Assembly: GCF_900103835.1 (NCBI RefSeq)
Contig: NZ_FNID01000024.1
Span: 1-45,372, forward strand
DNA from: Acetanaerobacterium elongatum
Lineage (GTDB): Bacteria > Bacillota > Clostridia > Oscillospirales > Ruminococcaceae
Reading direction: 5' to 3'
DNA: 45,372 nt
Shown: in pieces, positions 25,896 to 34,319 of the stretch
Numbering within the stretch: the first letter of the stretch is position 1
How the letters are laid out: every line of letters begins with the position of its first letter
Translations under genes and position numbers: made by a program
Notes under the pieces: model-generated
The model's input: the letters and a program-made list of their open reading frames with translations, nothing else
Database searches by the model: none
What the model was told of the DNA's origin: nothing

Positions 25896-26678
25896 TTACT
25901 GTTGCTTTGGTTCGTCATTATCATTTGTAAACGGAACAGACGATTGTTGAACATTTTCTTGTTGAACGGGCGGCACAGCATTCCCCTGCCCGTAATAAGG
26001 GGGCGGTGTGGTGCCGTAGGGCTGTTGAGGCGGCGCCCAGTTCCAGTTTGGCGCGGCATTTGAGCTGCCATAGATCGATACTGCCGGCTTGTTACGGATG
26101 GATAACAGCAAAAAAGGATAGGTGACGCTTATAAAGATGGAGAGCAGCAAAAACATCACCGCGTTTTGCGGGGTGTAATCCTCGAAGGTTTTATACAATA
26201 CAATATACATCACCACCGAAAACCCTATTGCTACCGCATTCAAAAGAAGAGAAAACAGCGGTGACAATGTCATAAACAAACCAGACGGCCCGGAGGCTGA
26301 AAAGCTCCTGTAAAATCCTCTGTGTTGAAAAAAGTTTGGGAGTTGATCAAATCCCGATGAAAAGGCAGTACCAAGACCGAACACAATACCCAGCACTATT
26401 ACGATAACACCCGAAAAGCTTGTTACAATACTCAGCACCAGCAGCCAGGTTCTGAAGTTCGAAGCCTTGCCCTTGCGCCGGTTAATATCATCGGCAACGG
26501 CGCCCTTGAGGTAGTCGCTGGCCACCGGTATCCATGCAAGCCATGGCTTATCATACCCGCGGTTTTTTGAAATGGTATAGTAGCTGATGGCATTAAGAAT
26601 ATAAAACAGGATACCAAGCACCGCACTGATACTCAGCATAACGCCGATAAAGCCAATAAGGAAATTCATTGCCTGCAT
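25896..26678 (-). CDS. Polytopic membrane protein with Pro/Gln-rich tail, function unknown
   Basis: A 260-residue protein with about four membrane segments (near 5-33, 77-105, 130-160 and 168-195) and a hydrophilic, Pro/Gln/Tyr-rich C-terminus (about 205-260; PYYGQGNAVPPVQQENVQQ), probably disordered and cytoplasmic. The segment YYTISKNRGYDKPWLAWIP near the first loop is common in small Firmicutes membrane proteins that carry a zinc-ribbon or proline-rich end. The start is well set: GGAGG nine bases before ATG 26678. No enzyme motif was seen. It is separated from the EF-G-like gene by a hairpin. Confidence 0.7.
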   Translation of the reverse strand: MQAMNFLIGFIGVMLSISAVLGILFYILNAISYYTISKNRGYDKPWLAWIPVASDYLKGAVADDINRRKGKASNFRTWLLVLSIVTSFSGVIVIVLGIVFGLGTAFSSGFDQLPNFFQHRGFYRSFSASGPSGLFMTLSPLFSLLLNAVAIGFSVVMYIVLYKTFEDYTPQNAVMFLLLSIFISVTYPFLLLSIRNKPAVSIYGSSNAAPNWNWAPPQQPYGTTPPPYYGQGNAVPPVQQENVQQSSVPFTNDNDEPKQQ

Positions 26679-26827
26679 AAAAAGTAACCTCCAATATCAT
26701 AAGGATCCATTCCTTCCGATTTGTTTTATTCTACCATAGTATTTTTAGCAGAACAATAACTAAGCTATGAACATTTTATAATATTAATGGCCGCAGACGG
26801 GGTTATAAAAATATAACGATATACATA

Positions 26828-26858
26828 CGCCCCCAACCGGCAGAACCGACTGGGGGCG
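26828..26858 (-). terminator. Hairpin terminator after the EF-G-like gene
   Basis: CGCCCCCA (26828-26835) pairs with TGGGGGCG (26851-26858), with a short inner CGG/CCG stem. The T tail on the minus strand is poor. Confidence 0.55.
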
Positions 26859-26876
26859 ATCATGTTTAGTAACCGA

Positions 26877-28964
26877 TTATTTCTCCTCTTCCTCCTGGTG
26901 CAACAGCTTAGCGTCTTCAATTACCGCCGCTTCCAGCTGCGAGGGCAGCTGTTCGTAGCGTGTAAAGGTGAGCGAGAAGCTGCCGCGGCCCTGTGTCATC
27001 GAGCGCAGAACGGTGGTAAAATCGCTCATCTCGCTCATCGGCACCTCGGCCTCCACCATCTGCAGCTTTTCCTCGGTGGGAGACATACCCAGCACACGCC
27101 CGCGGCGCTTGTTCATCTCGCTGATAACATCGCCGGTGTTAGCGTCTGGCACCATAATCTTTGCAGTACCGATCGGCTCCAGTATCGCGGGGGAAGCCGT
27201 AGGCAGTGCGGCCTTGTAAGCAAGCGACGCCGCCATCTTAAACGACATTTCGGAGGAATCTACCGGGTGGTAGGAGCCATCCACAAGTGTAGCCTTGAGG
27301 CCCACTACGGGGTAGCCCGCCAGCACGCCGTGCTTTACGCAGTCGCGCAGGCCCTTTTCAACCGCAGGGAAGAAGTTCTTGGGCACCGAGCCGCCGAACA
27401 CCTTCTCTTCGAACACCAGGTCTTCGCTGTCGCAAGGCTCGAACTCTATCCACACATCGCCGAACTGGCCGTGGCCGCCCGACTGCTTCTTGTGCCTGCC
27501 CTGCACCTTTACCTTCTTGCGGATGGTCTCGCGGTAGGGTACGCGTGGCTTTTCAAGCGAAACATCAACGCCGAACTTGCTCTTGAGTTTGGAAACCAGA
27601 ACATCCAGATGCTGGTCACCAAGGCCGGAGATCAACTGCTGATGGGTTTCGGAGTTTGTAACAAAGCCGATAGAGGGGTCCTCCTCCATCAGGCGCTGGA
27701 TGCCCTGTGCTATCTTGCCCTCATCGCCCTTGGCCTTGGGCTTGATGGACATGGACATGCAGGGGGCGGGGAACTTAACGCTCTCAAAGCTTACCACGCG
27801 CTTGGGGTCACAAAGGGTGTCGCCCGTAACGGTTTCGGAAAGCTTGGAAACGGCGGCGATATCACCCGCAAGAACGCTGGGCGCATCCTCCTGCTTCTTA
27901 CCCTTGATATAGATAAGCTTGCCCAAGCGCTCGGGGTTGCCGGTGCGGGCATTTATAGGAGCGATTTCAGGGCTGATCTTGCCCGAAACTACCTTAAAAT
28001 ACGACAGCTTGCCCACAAACGGGTCGGCTACCGTCTTAAACACAAACAATGAAAGTGGTGCTGCTTCGTCACATGCAATCTCCACCTCTTTGCCGCTGGC
28101 GTCCTTCGCGGTTTCGCCCGCCTTCTCCTTTGCGGTTGGCAACAGGGTGGTAATAGCGCCAAGCAACAGATCCACCGCGGCAAGGGTGAGGCCGGAGCCG
28201 CAGAGCACAGGGGTAATCACACCGCTCTTGGTGCCCTCCACCACGCCTTTCGAGAGCTCCTCGGCGGTAAACGGCTCGCCCATAAAGAATTTATCCATCA
28301 GTGCCTCGTCGGTTTCGGCAATCGCCTCGCTGATGGCCCCTAAAATCTCATCATGAACCGCGTCCTCCGGCACCGGTACCTCGGTGGCCTTGCCGGAAGC
28401 GTCGTACTGATAAGCACGATCTTCAAGGATATTGATGTAACAGGTAACCTTGCGGTTTTCCACATGAGGAATCACCACCGGGCAGATGGCAGTGCCGAAG
28501 CGCTCCTTGAGTGCGGTGTAAACCTTGTAGAAGTCGGCGTTATCGTTATCCATCTTGGTAACGAAGATAATCTTAGCCTTGTTGTTCTTCTGGGCGTATT
28601 TATAGGCCTTCTCCATGCCCACCGTAACGCCGGATTTACCCGAAACCGCGATGATTACGCTCTCGGCAGGGCGCATACCCTCGTAAAAGCCGCCCTCAAA
28701 GTCAAACAGTCCGGGAGTATCTATGAGATTAATCTTGCTGTTGTTAAACTCAATGGGTGCAAGAGAAGCCGAAACCGAGACCTTGCGCTTAATCTCCTCA
28801 GCGTCAAAATCACAGATAGTGTTCCCCTCAGCCACCTTTCCCAGCCTGTCGGTGCCCTTTGTCAAAAACAAAAGAGCCTCCGCCAAAGATGTTTTTCCCG
28901 AACCGCCGTGACCTGCCAAGGCAACATTCCTGATCTTGTCTGCTGTGTATTGCCTCAATTTCAT
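26877..28964 (-). CDS. Elongation factor G-like GTPase (FusA2 type)
   Basis: A 695-residue translational-GTPase relative with all EF-G domains: G domain (1-270), domain II (about 300-385), III, IV (about 470-590; GRHKKQSGGHGQFGDVWIEFEP) and V (about 600-680; EPIGTAKIMVPDANTGDVISEMNKRRGRVLGM). The G1 loop is GHGGSGKT (18-25) instead of the AHIDAGKT form of true EF-G, switch I lacks the ERGITI block, and the DTPG motif (82-85) is followed by Leu where EF-G has the catalytic His; TKMD (136-139) replaces NKMD. These are marks of the FusA2 paralogue group, whose job is not settled. The true fusA is expected elsewhere. Short-spaced AAAGGGGAGA ribosome site. Confidence 0.88.
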   Translation of the reverse strand: MKLRQYTADKIRNVALAGHGGSGKTSLAEALLFLTKGTDRLGKVAEGNTICDFDAEEIKRKVSVSASLAPIEFNNSKINLIDTPGLFDFEGGFYEGMRPAESVIIAVSGKSGVTVGMEKAYKYAQKNNKAKIIFVTKMDNDNADFYKVYTALKERFGTAICPVVIPHVENRKVTCYINILEDRAYQYDASGKATEVPVPEDAVHDEILGAISEAIAETDEALMDKFFMGEPFTAEELSKGVVEGTKSGVITPVLCGSGLTLAAVDLLLGAITTLLPTAKEKAGETAKDASGKEVEIACDEAAPLSLFVFKTVADPFVGKLSYFKVVSGKISPEIAPINARTGNPERLGKLIYIKGKKQEDAPSVLAGDIAAVSKLSETVTGDTLCDPKRVVSFESVKFPAPCMSMSIKPKAKGDEGKIAQGIQRLMEEDPSIGFVTNSETHQQLISGLGDQHLDVLVSKLKSKFGVDVSLEKPRVPYRETIRKKVKVQGRHKKQSGGHGQFGDVWIEFEPCDSEDLVFEEKVFGGSVPKNFFPAVEKGLRDCVKHGVLAGYPVVGLKATLVDGSYHPVDSSEMSFKMAASLAYKAALPTASPAILEPIGTAKIMVPDANTGDVISEMNKRRGRVLGMSPTEEKLQMVEAEVPMSEMSDFTTVLRSMTQGRGSFSLTFTRYEQLPSQLEAAVIEDAKLLHQEEEEK

Positions 28965-29193
28965 TCTCCCCTTTCTTCGGCCCGTTATGTTTGGGCTGAT
29001 ACCTCATTCCTTTGGAATTCAGTAATTCTCCGCCCCAAAGATGAAGCTGCGGGCCTTATGTTACCTTTGCTTACCTTACCAATTGGCAAAATGTGAAGCA
29101 ACGTTAGTGATTATTATAGCGTATTTACACATATTTTTCAACTTGTTTTTAAATACATTTAGTGAATTTGTGCACTTAAACTGTCAAAAATTT

Positions 29194-29236
29194 GATGGGC
29201 TGATTGTATAAATTATACAATCAGCCCATCGATTTT
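29194..29236. terminator. Terminator after the pseudo-P-type ATPase gene
   Basis: A 16-bp perfect stem: 29194-29209 with 29215-29230, loop 29210-29214. T runs are present on both strands (GATTTTTC on plus, AATTTTTGAC on minus). It closes the minus-strand operon. Confidence 0.85.
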
Positions 29237-29256
29237 TCTGAGATTCAATTGATTTT

Positions 29257-32200
29257 TCAGTATTTCCGCGCACTGATAAACACCGTAACTACCAGTGCCG
29301 CAACCAGCTGATACGAGAGCAGCAGCAGCGGGTTAATAAGCGAGATGCCGTAAAAGAAGGTAAACAGCGTGGCAAGCGCATAACCGAGCAGGATAAACAC
29401 CATCTGCACCACTAAGGCGGTGGTGGTAGAGGACTTCACCCTTGCGGCGGCTATCACCGTATCCATCATCGCCATCGCGCCGCCCATGTTGGCGGCCCCG
29501 GCAAGGCCGGCGGGCTTTTCTTCGGTAAGCTCCAGGTAAGCGCCGTGCAGCGAGGCGGGCATAATGCGCACCATATCGTAGTCCAGCTCATACAGGTCAG
29601 AGAGCATATCGCGTGTGATGTTCGGGTCGGTGGTTTTCACCAAAACGGCAATGCCGCTCTGCTCCAGCCGCTTTAGGCGGCGGTACACCGCGGGGTCGGC
29701 GTGGTAGCTGATGACGAACATCGAGGCAAGCTCGCCGGAGGTGGCAAGATACATCAGATCCCGGCCATCCTGCGTGTACTTGAGCTCATACTCGCGCGGG
29801 GGCAGCTCCACGCCGTGGTGGCGCATCAGCTCGCGGTTGCCGATGAGCACCCGTTTGCCGTTCACCCACGCCGAGATGCCCATGCCCTCTTCGTAGACAA
29901 TATCCTCAACGTTTTCAAGAATCTCCTTACGCCCCTCAATAATCTGGTAGAAGATGTCGGACATGGTGCCGCCCACCTTCTCCATAATACTGGCAGCCTC
30001 GAGAATCGACATGTCGATACGTCCGCCCTTAAAGGTGCGGATACCGTGCAGCGTGATGCTGCCCGAGGGGAACAGCTCCGCCGCGTTCACCGCAACCGCC
30101 GTAGCCTCAGAGATTGACTCCACCGCGTCGCTGCCCGAAAGCATGGCCCCGCGAGGCGTTAGGCTTTTGGCCGCGCGCAGCAACGGAAGGTTAATTACCG
30201 CAATCGAGGTAAACGGTGCACAAACACACAGCACTGCCGTAAACACGGTAAAGCAGGAAAGAACATCCTTATATAAGAAATAGGAAGCAGCCGAAAGCAC
30301 CACCGCCGCCCCGAAGCAGATGGGGGAAAGGATGCGGCTGGCGCCCTGCGCCTGTTCATCATCATAGGAGAAATGCAAAAATCCCTTTAAAAAGCCGGCA
30401 GGAGCCGAAACCGCAACCTGCGGCTCCTCGTCGTCCAGCACCGTTGCGGCGTTGCGAGCAAACTCGCCGCTTTTGGCAAGCTGCACCTCATACAGCCGCT
30501 CGCCGCTGCCCGCAACCGAAAGGTTGTGCCGCACACGCGAAAGGACCATAAGCTTGCCCAGCGAGTTAAACCACAGCCCGATGATGGCTACCACACAGTA
30601 ATACTGCGCGTTGGAGTTGTTTATCAGCGACGGCCTTGCCACAAACGCGAAGGTATAGATAAGTGTGGCTACCGAGGCTAAAGCCGTCATGCTGTCGGCA
30701 TTGGCCTTCAGCTTAAAAAGCGAAAGCAGCCCGTGGCTGATGGGCATAATGCTAACTAAAAAGCTTACAAAGCTTAGTGCAAACAGCGCCAGCGCATACA
30801 TTCCCGGCGCCTTTTGCGCGCTGATGGCCTCGGGGATGGGCAGGGCTGTTGCAATGCGGGTTAATATCAGGTAGATGGCACCCACCGAGGTGACGGTAAG
30901 CGCCGCAGTTCTTAATACACCGAATATCTGCCTCAGCTGCAGGCGGCGCAGTACCTTGGGGGTATCCTCGGGGGAGCTTAATTCGTTTTCGTCCGGTTCA
31001 AAATCCTCGGCGGTCGGTAGTTCCTCATTCTCCGAAAGATCACCGTCCTGCTCTAGCATCCGGTAAGACTGCCAGCGGCTCAGCCGGCTCTCCTCCTGAG
31101 GAACAGCCGCAAGCGGCCTGCCGGCAAGGGGGTTTACCCCTGCAAGCTCACCTGCCGCCTCCATAGCGGGGGAAACAGCATCAAACTGCCTGGTATCATG
31201 CTCTTGCTGTGGCTGCGGTGCAGCCTGCCTCTCCTGGGGTACCTGCGGAGCACCGTAATAGGGAGCATCGAAACCCTTATCCATTGGCGGTTCAGGCGAG
31301 GCTGCCTGAGGAGCACCGTAGTAGGGAGCATTGAATCCCCTGTCTACCGGCGGTTCAGGCTCAGCAGCCTGCGAAGTACCATTGTAGGGGGTATTATAGC
31401 CCTTATTCATCGGTGGCTCGGAGGGAACAGCCTGCGGAGCACCACGGTAGGAAGCATTAAAGCCCCTATCGTCCTGCGGCTCCAGTGGAGCTGCCTGCGG
31501 AGTGCCACGGTAGGAAGCATTAAAACCTCTATCCTCCGGCGGTTCAAAAGCCATAGGCTCGGGGCGCCGCGGCTCATTTTCCACCTGCGGCCGAACCGGG
31601 CGGTGAAGCTTAAAGCCGGTAGACGCAGGTGCCTGCATCTGTGCTGACGGTGCCTGCGGCGACGCGGGAGCTTTCTGCTGTACTGGTGGTTGATACGCTT
31701 TAGGTGCCGACTGCTCCGGCTCGTATACCCCGCTCAGCGGCGGCCTGGATACCGACGGCGGCGTAAAGGTGAGCGGCTCCTGCCAAACGGGGGTGGGAGC
31801 CTGCTGCGGCACCGGAGCGGTATACGGCTGTGGCTGCTGCACATGCGGTGCGGTATAATAGCCCGCGTTGCGCTCCGGCGGGTAGTCCTCGCGGGTTCTC
31901 GCAGGCGGCGCAGGCTCCTGAGGCCGGCGGGGCGCGGTATTCTGGTAGGCGCCGAACACCTCGCTTTCACGAGCGATGGAAAAGCCCTTCGGCTGCGCGT
32001 TCCTCGCTGTGCGGGGCTGAGCCTGCGGTGCCTGCTGCTCTATGTAAGCGGGGTTTGGATGGGTGTTGTTTGAAAAAGAGGCGCTCCCTGCCTGCGTGGG
32101 GGCACTGTAACTCTGCGGCGGCACCTGTTTATAGGTATTGCCGGCTTCCTGCGGGGCTTCGTTTGCAGAAGCACGGCGGTTCTCCGCAGGTATAATGGGG

Positions 32201-32298
32201 GGGGTATTTCCGTCCTCCGGTGCGCCGTAAACCTTTTGTTCCTTGATGCGTTTAGCTTCGTTTAAGATCTCGTCCAAGGAATAATAGTCATCAAACAT
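29257..32298 (-). CDS. Degenerate P-type ATPase-like membrane protein with proline-rich N-terminus
   Basis: A 1013-residue protein. Residues 1-445 are rich in Pro, Gln, Ala and Tyr and probably disordered, with five 21-residue repeats at 252-356. From about 455 on it follows the P1B-type ATPase plan: membrane segments near 460-485, 500-520, 535-553, 567-587, 657-676 and 680-705, a CxCAP in place of the CPC motif (691-695), an N-domain-like GMGISAWVNGKRVLIGNRELM (806-825), and two final segments (about 960-985, 990-1008). The phosphorylation motif DKTGTLT is replaced by NAAELFP (738-744), TGES is absent, TGDN reads TTDP (about 889-892) and GDGxND is absent. It therefore cannot be a normal ion pump. 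It follows rlmB by 39 bases, so both are probably in one transcript. Function unknown. Confidence 0.8.
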   Translation of the reverse strand: MFDDYYSLDEILNEAKRIKEQKVYGAPEDGNTPPIIPAENRRASANEAPQEAGNTYKQVPPQSYSAPTQAGSASFSNNTHPNPAYIEQQAPQAQPRTARNAQPKGFSIARESEVFGAYQNTAPRRPQEPAPPARTREDYPPERNAGYYTAPHVQQPQPYTAPVPQQAPTPVWQEPLTFTPPSVSRPPLSGVYEPEQSAPKAYQPPVQQKAPASPQAPSAQMQAPASTGFKLHRPVRPQVENEPRRPEPMAFEPPEDRGFNASYRGTPQAAPLEPQDDRGFNASYRGAPQAVPSEPPMNKGYNTPYNGTSQAAEPEPPVDRGFNAPYYGAPQAASPEPPMDKGFDAPYYGAPQVPQERQAAPQPQQEHDTRQFDAVSPAMEAAGELAGVNPLAGRPLAAVPQEESRLSRWQSYRMLEQDGDLSENEELPTAEDFEPDENELSSPEDTPKVLRRLQLRQIFGVLRTAALTVTSVGAIYLILTRIATALPIPEAISAQKAPGMYALALFALSFVSFLVSIMPISHGLLSLFKLKANADSMTALASVATLIYTFAFVARPSLINNSNAQYYCVVAIIGLWFNSLGKLMVLSRVRHNLSVAGSGERLYEVQLAKSGEFARNAATVLDDEEPQVAVSAPAGFLKGFLHFSYDDEQAQGASRILSPICFGAAVVLSAASYFLYKDVLSCFTVFTAVLCVCAPFTSIAVINLPLLRAAKSLTPRGAMLSGSDAVESISEATAVAVNAAELFPSGSITLHGIRTFKGGRIDMSILEAASIMEKVGGTMSDIFYQIIEGRKEILENVEDIVYEEGMGISAWVNGKRVLIGNRELMRHHGVELPPREYELKYTQDGRDLMYLATSGELASMFVISYHADPAVYRRLKRLEQSGIAVLVKTTDPNITRDMLSDLYELDYDMVRIMPASLHGAYLELTEEKPAGLAGAANMGGAMAMMDTVIAAARVKSSTTTALVVQMVFILLGYALATLFTFFYGISLINPLLLLSYQLVAALVVTVFISARKY
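31231..31545 (-). repeat. Five tandem 63-bp repeats inside the pseudo-P-type ATPase gene
   Basis: They encode five 21-residue units of the form EPPxDRGFNAxYxGxPQAxxP (residues 252-272, 273-293, 294-314, 315-335 and 336-356). Copies 1-2 share FNASYRG, and copies 4-5 share APYYGAPQ; the middle copy is the most diverged. The in-frame period suggests growth by slippage or unequal exchange. Confidence 0.85.
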
Positions 32299-32337
32299 CT
32301 AACGTTCTTCCCCCTTTGACTGCTGAATCTGAGAACA

Positions 32338-33099
32338 TTATAACTTCAAGCGTTGCCGTGCCACCTCGAACATCAATATGCCGCCCGCCACCGAGGCGTT
32401 TAACGACGACACCTTGCCGAGCATGGGCAGCGAAACAATAAAATCACATTTATCCTTTACAAGACGGCCGATTCCTTCGCCCTCCGAGCCGATAACAAGC
32501 CCTACGGCACCGCCGAAATCCTGCCTGCACCACGGGGTAGCGTTCATATCAGCACCGTAAATCCACACGCCGTTTTCCTTCAGCTCATCAATCGCAGCGG
32601 GAATGTTGGCCACCTTTGCCACCGGCAGATGCGCACACGCGCCCGCCGAGGCCTTGAACACCGCCGCGGTAACCGAGGCGCTGCGCCGTTTGGCGATAAT
32701 CATGCCATGAGCACCCGCGGCCTCCGCCGTACGGATGAGCGCGCCGAGGTTGTGCGGGTCTTCGATCCCATCGGCGATAATGATAAACGGGGGCTCGTCC
32801 TTTTCCTTCGCGCGGGCAAGGATGTCGTCAACCGAGGCATACTCGATGGCTGCCATCACTGCCGCCACACCCTGATGGGTTTCGCCGCCCGCCAGATGGG
32901 TGAGCTTTTCGGCAGAAACCTCCTTAACAGGAATTCCGCTGTCTTTGGCAAGCGCGATAATCTTGGATATGCTGCCCTGACGTTCGCCCTGCAGCACATA
33001 GAGGGTATCCACCGTTTTGCCCGATTTCAGTGCCTCCAGCACGGCGTTTCTGCCAACAATCGCATCGGTGGACCGTTCCTGCGAATTCTCTCTCTGCAT
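32338..33099 (-). CDS. rlmB: 23S rRNA (guanosine 2'-O-)-methyltransferase RlmB (SpoU/TrmH family)
   Basis: SpoU-type methyltransferase using S-adenosylmethionine to methylate a ribose in 23S rRNA. From ATG 33099 it has 253 residues, the usual RlmB length. It has an N-terminal substrate-binding domain (about 10-90; IVGRNAVLEALKSG and ETHQGVAAV) and a SPOUT domain with motif 1 DGIEDPHNLGALIRTAEAAGA, motif 2 LVIGSEGEGIGRLV and motif 3 LPMLGKVSSLNASVAGGI, which form the trefoil knot. GGAGA lies 10 bases before this ATG. A longer frame from a GTG at 33162 has no ribosome site and would run into the hairpin region. It is cotranscribed with the pseudo-P-type ATPase gene downstream. Confidence 0.9.
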   Translation of the reverse strand: MQRENSQERSTDAIVGRNAVLEALKSGKTVDTLYVLQGERQGSISKIIALAKDSGIPVKEVSAEKLTHLAGGETHQGVAAVMAAIEYASVDDILARAKEKDEPPFIIIADGIEDPHNLGALIRTAEAAGAHGMIIAKRRSASVTAAVFKASAGACAHLPVAKVANIPAAIDELKENGVWIYGADMNATPWCRQDFGGAVGLVIGSEGEGIGRLVKDKCDFIVSLPMLGKVSSLNASVAGGILMFEVARQRLKL

Positions 33100-33154
33100 C
33101 TGTGTCTGTTCTCCGTTGCCGCTTTGCGCCGGCCATTCTATTTGTTTTTCTATG

Positions 33155-33345
33155 TATAACACAATAATATTAGCTGCAGCAACAGTGGCCCAAAAGTCAT
33201 TGTGTTATATATGGCGCATGTGCGTATGCACGCGCCATGGCGTTTAGCCCGTCTTTATATCACTGAGTAATGTCTGGGGGCATTATTCAGTGATATATGT
33301 ATGCGTGCCCTAACCCGCAAAGCAGATGGTAAGGGCACATTTATT
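33155..33345 (+). ncRNA. Four tandem hairpins ending in a T tract: candidate structured RNA
   Basis: Four inverted repeats follow one another. First, TATAACACAAT (33155-33165) with ATTGTGTTATA (33199-33209). Second, ATGGCGC (33211-33217) with GCGCCAT (33232-33238), with an inner GTGC/GCAC stem. Third, a 16-bp stem 33257-33272 with 33281-33296 containing one G-T pair. Fourth, GTGCCCT (33305-33311) with AGGGCAC (33332-33338), followed by ATTTATTTTTTATT. On the plus strand the last one is a plausible terminator, and TTGTTT-17-TAATAT (33142-33170) is a possible promoter. On the minus strand the region would be the leader of rlmB. No known RNA family was recognised. Confidence 0.45.
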
Positions 33346-33403
33346 TTTTATTATAGCATACCTATGGTTATTTTTGAAATGAAATATAGAGGGATTTAAC
33401 AGA

Positions 33404-33679
33404 TTATTTCATCAGCAGCATGAAGCACAGGCTGGAAATAGCAGCCCCCGCCGCCGCCGCCGCCATAATCTTTAATACCCCCGCGAGGATGGTGGAGCGA
33501 AAGATCGCTGCCCTGCGAATCTTCGGCCCGTGCAGCGTCATATAGGAGTTGGCCTGACGCTTGAGCTCCGGCTCCGCCGCGTTTCGTTTTTCGTTATTAA
33601 CGATGAAAATAATCCGTTCAAAAAAATCATTCTCGGTATTGATAACCTCAATTACCCGTTTGTTGGTTCCGCGCAGCAT
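33404..33679 (-). CDS. Small protein with C-terminal membrane segment
   Basis: A 91-residue protein. The N-terminal part (1-50; MLRGTNKRVIEVINTENDFFERIIFIV) resembles short conserved Clostridia proteins that start with RGxNKRVIEV and contain an aromatic FERxxFxV block. The C-terminal part (about 62-91) is a hydrophobic Ala-rich segment that could be a tail anchor. GGGGGG lies about 11 bases before the ATG. Codon use fits the neighbourhood. No function is known; it stands alone between two structured intergenic regions. Confidence 0.6.
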   Translation of the reverse strand: MLRGTNKRVIEVINTENDFFERIIFIVNNEKRNAAEPELKRQANSYMTLHGPKIRRAAIFRSTILAGVLKIMAAAAAGAAISSLCFMLLMK

Positions 33680-34319
33680 CTTCCGGTCTACCCCCCGCTT
33701 AACAAATACATCAAAATAGGCACCTGCTTTATTTTTGGCTGCTTACGCTCAAGTTATGCGCCAGATGCTGCCTGTGTTGGGGGTAAAAAGAGGGCTTGTT
33801 TACATGAAATTTCTGGATATACAGTCGATATACATCCCATATTGTGGAATACTCAGTTGAAAACGTTGAAAACACGCGGCTTATACCCGATGTAAACATA
33901 AAGTTTACATAACAGATGTTGAAAACTCTGTTGAAAAGGTTGAAAATCCAGTTTAAAACATCCGCAAAAGCCTTTGTGACTGTACAAAATCTTTATGCAT
34001 AACGGTTGAAAAACTTTATTATGTTAACTGATACCGTTTTAGAATAGAAAGTATGTAAAACGCTTGACCTCAATAGTTGTTATGATTTACCAGTATTTTT
34101 TATACAGTAAGTTTTTACCCCTTTACGACATCTTCTGTTGAATTTCGCCATGCTTAGATACTCCACGCCAAAGTTTCTGTGCACTATTATCCATTAATGT
34201 AGTTTATTCTGTATAGGCTGACAAATTAAACCTATAAAACCACACCGCCCTTATTGCCACCGATTCAGCTTGCATCCGGCATCGTATCAGGCACAGGCTT
34301 ACGGCGGTTCTGCCACGCT
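33680..34319. other. 640-bp gene-free region with repeated GTTGAAAA and GTTTACAT motifs
   Basis: Six copies of GTTGAAAA occur in one orientation at 33856, 33865, 33918, 33930, 33939 and 34005; the first two are a perfect tandem of GTTGAAAAC. Between them lies a perfect inverted repeat ATGTAAAC-ATAAA-GTTTACAT (33890-33910), and another GTTTACAT is at 33798. A 10-bp palindrome TTATGCATAA lies at 33993-34002. The region is AT-rich with no gene. GTTGAAAA read on the other strand is TTTTCAAC, one base from a DnaA-box-like TTTTCCAC. It could be a protein-binding array; its role is unknown. Confidence 0.6.

Noticed and set aside
26862-28052. A 396-codon open frame on the plus strand
   Set aside because: It lies wholly antisense to the EF-G-like gene, has no ribosome site, and its translation (Leu/His/Gly/Arg-rich) is typical of a shadow frame in GC-rich coding DNA.
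31231-31545. The regular 63-bp repeats as a CRISPR array
   Set aside because: There are no conserved short repeats separated by unique spacers; the units are contiguous and in frame within a gene.
13199-33212. The 14-base word ATTGTGTTATATAT present near 13234 and 33199
   Set aside because: It is AT-rich, occurs in unrelated contexts, and two copies in 45 kb is weak evidence for a shared element.
33856-34012. The GTTGAAAA cluster as a replication origin
   Set aside because: None of the copies is a true DnaA box (TTATCCACA type), there is no dnaA or dnaN nearby and no AT-rich unwinding element with boxes was defined; kept only as a binding-array finding.
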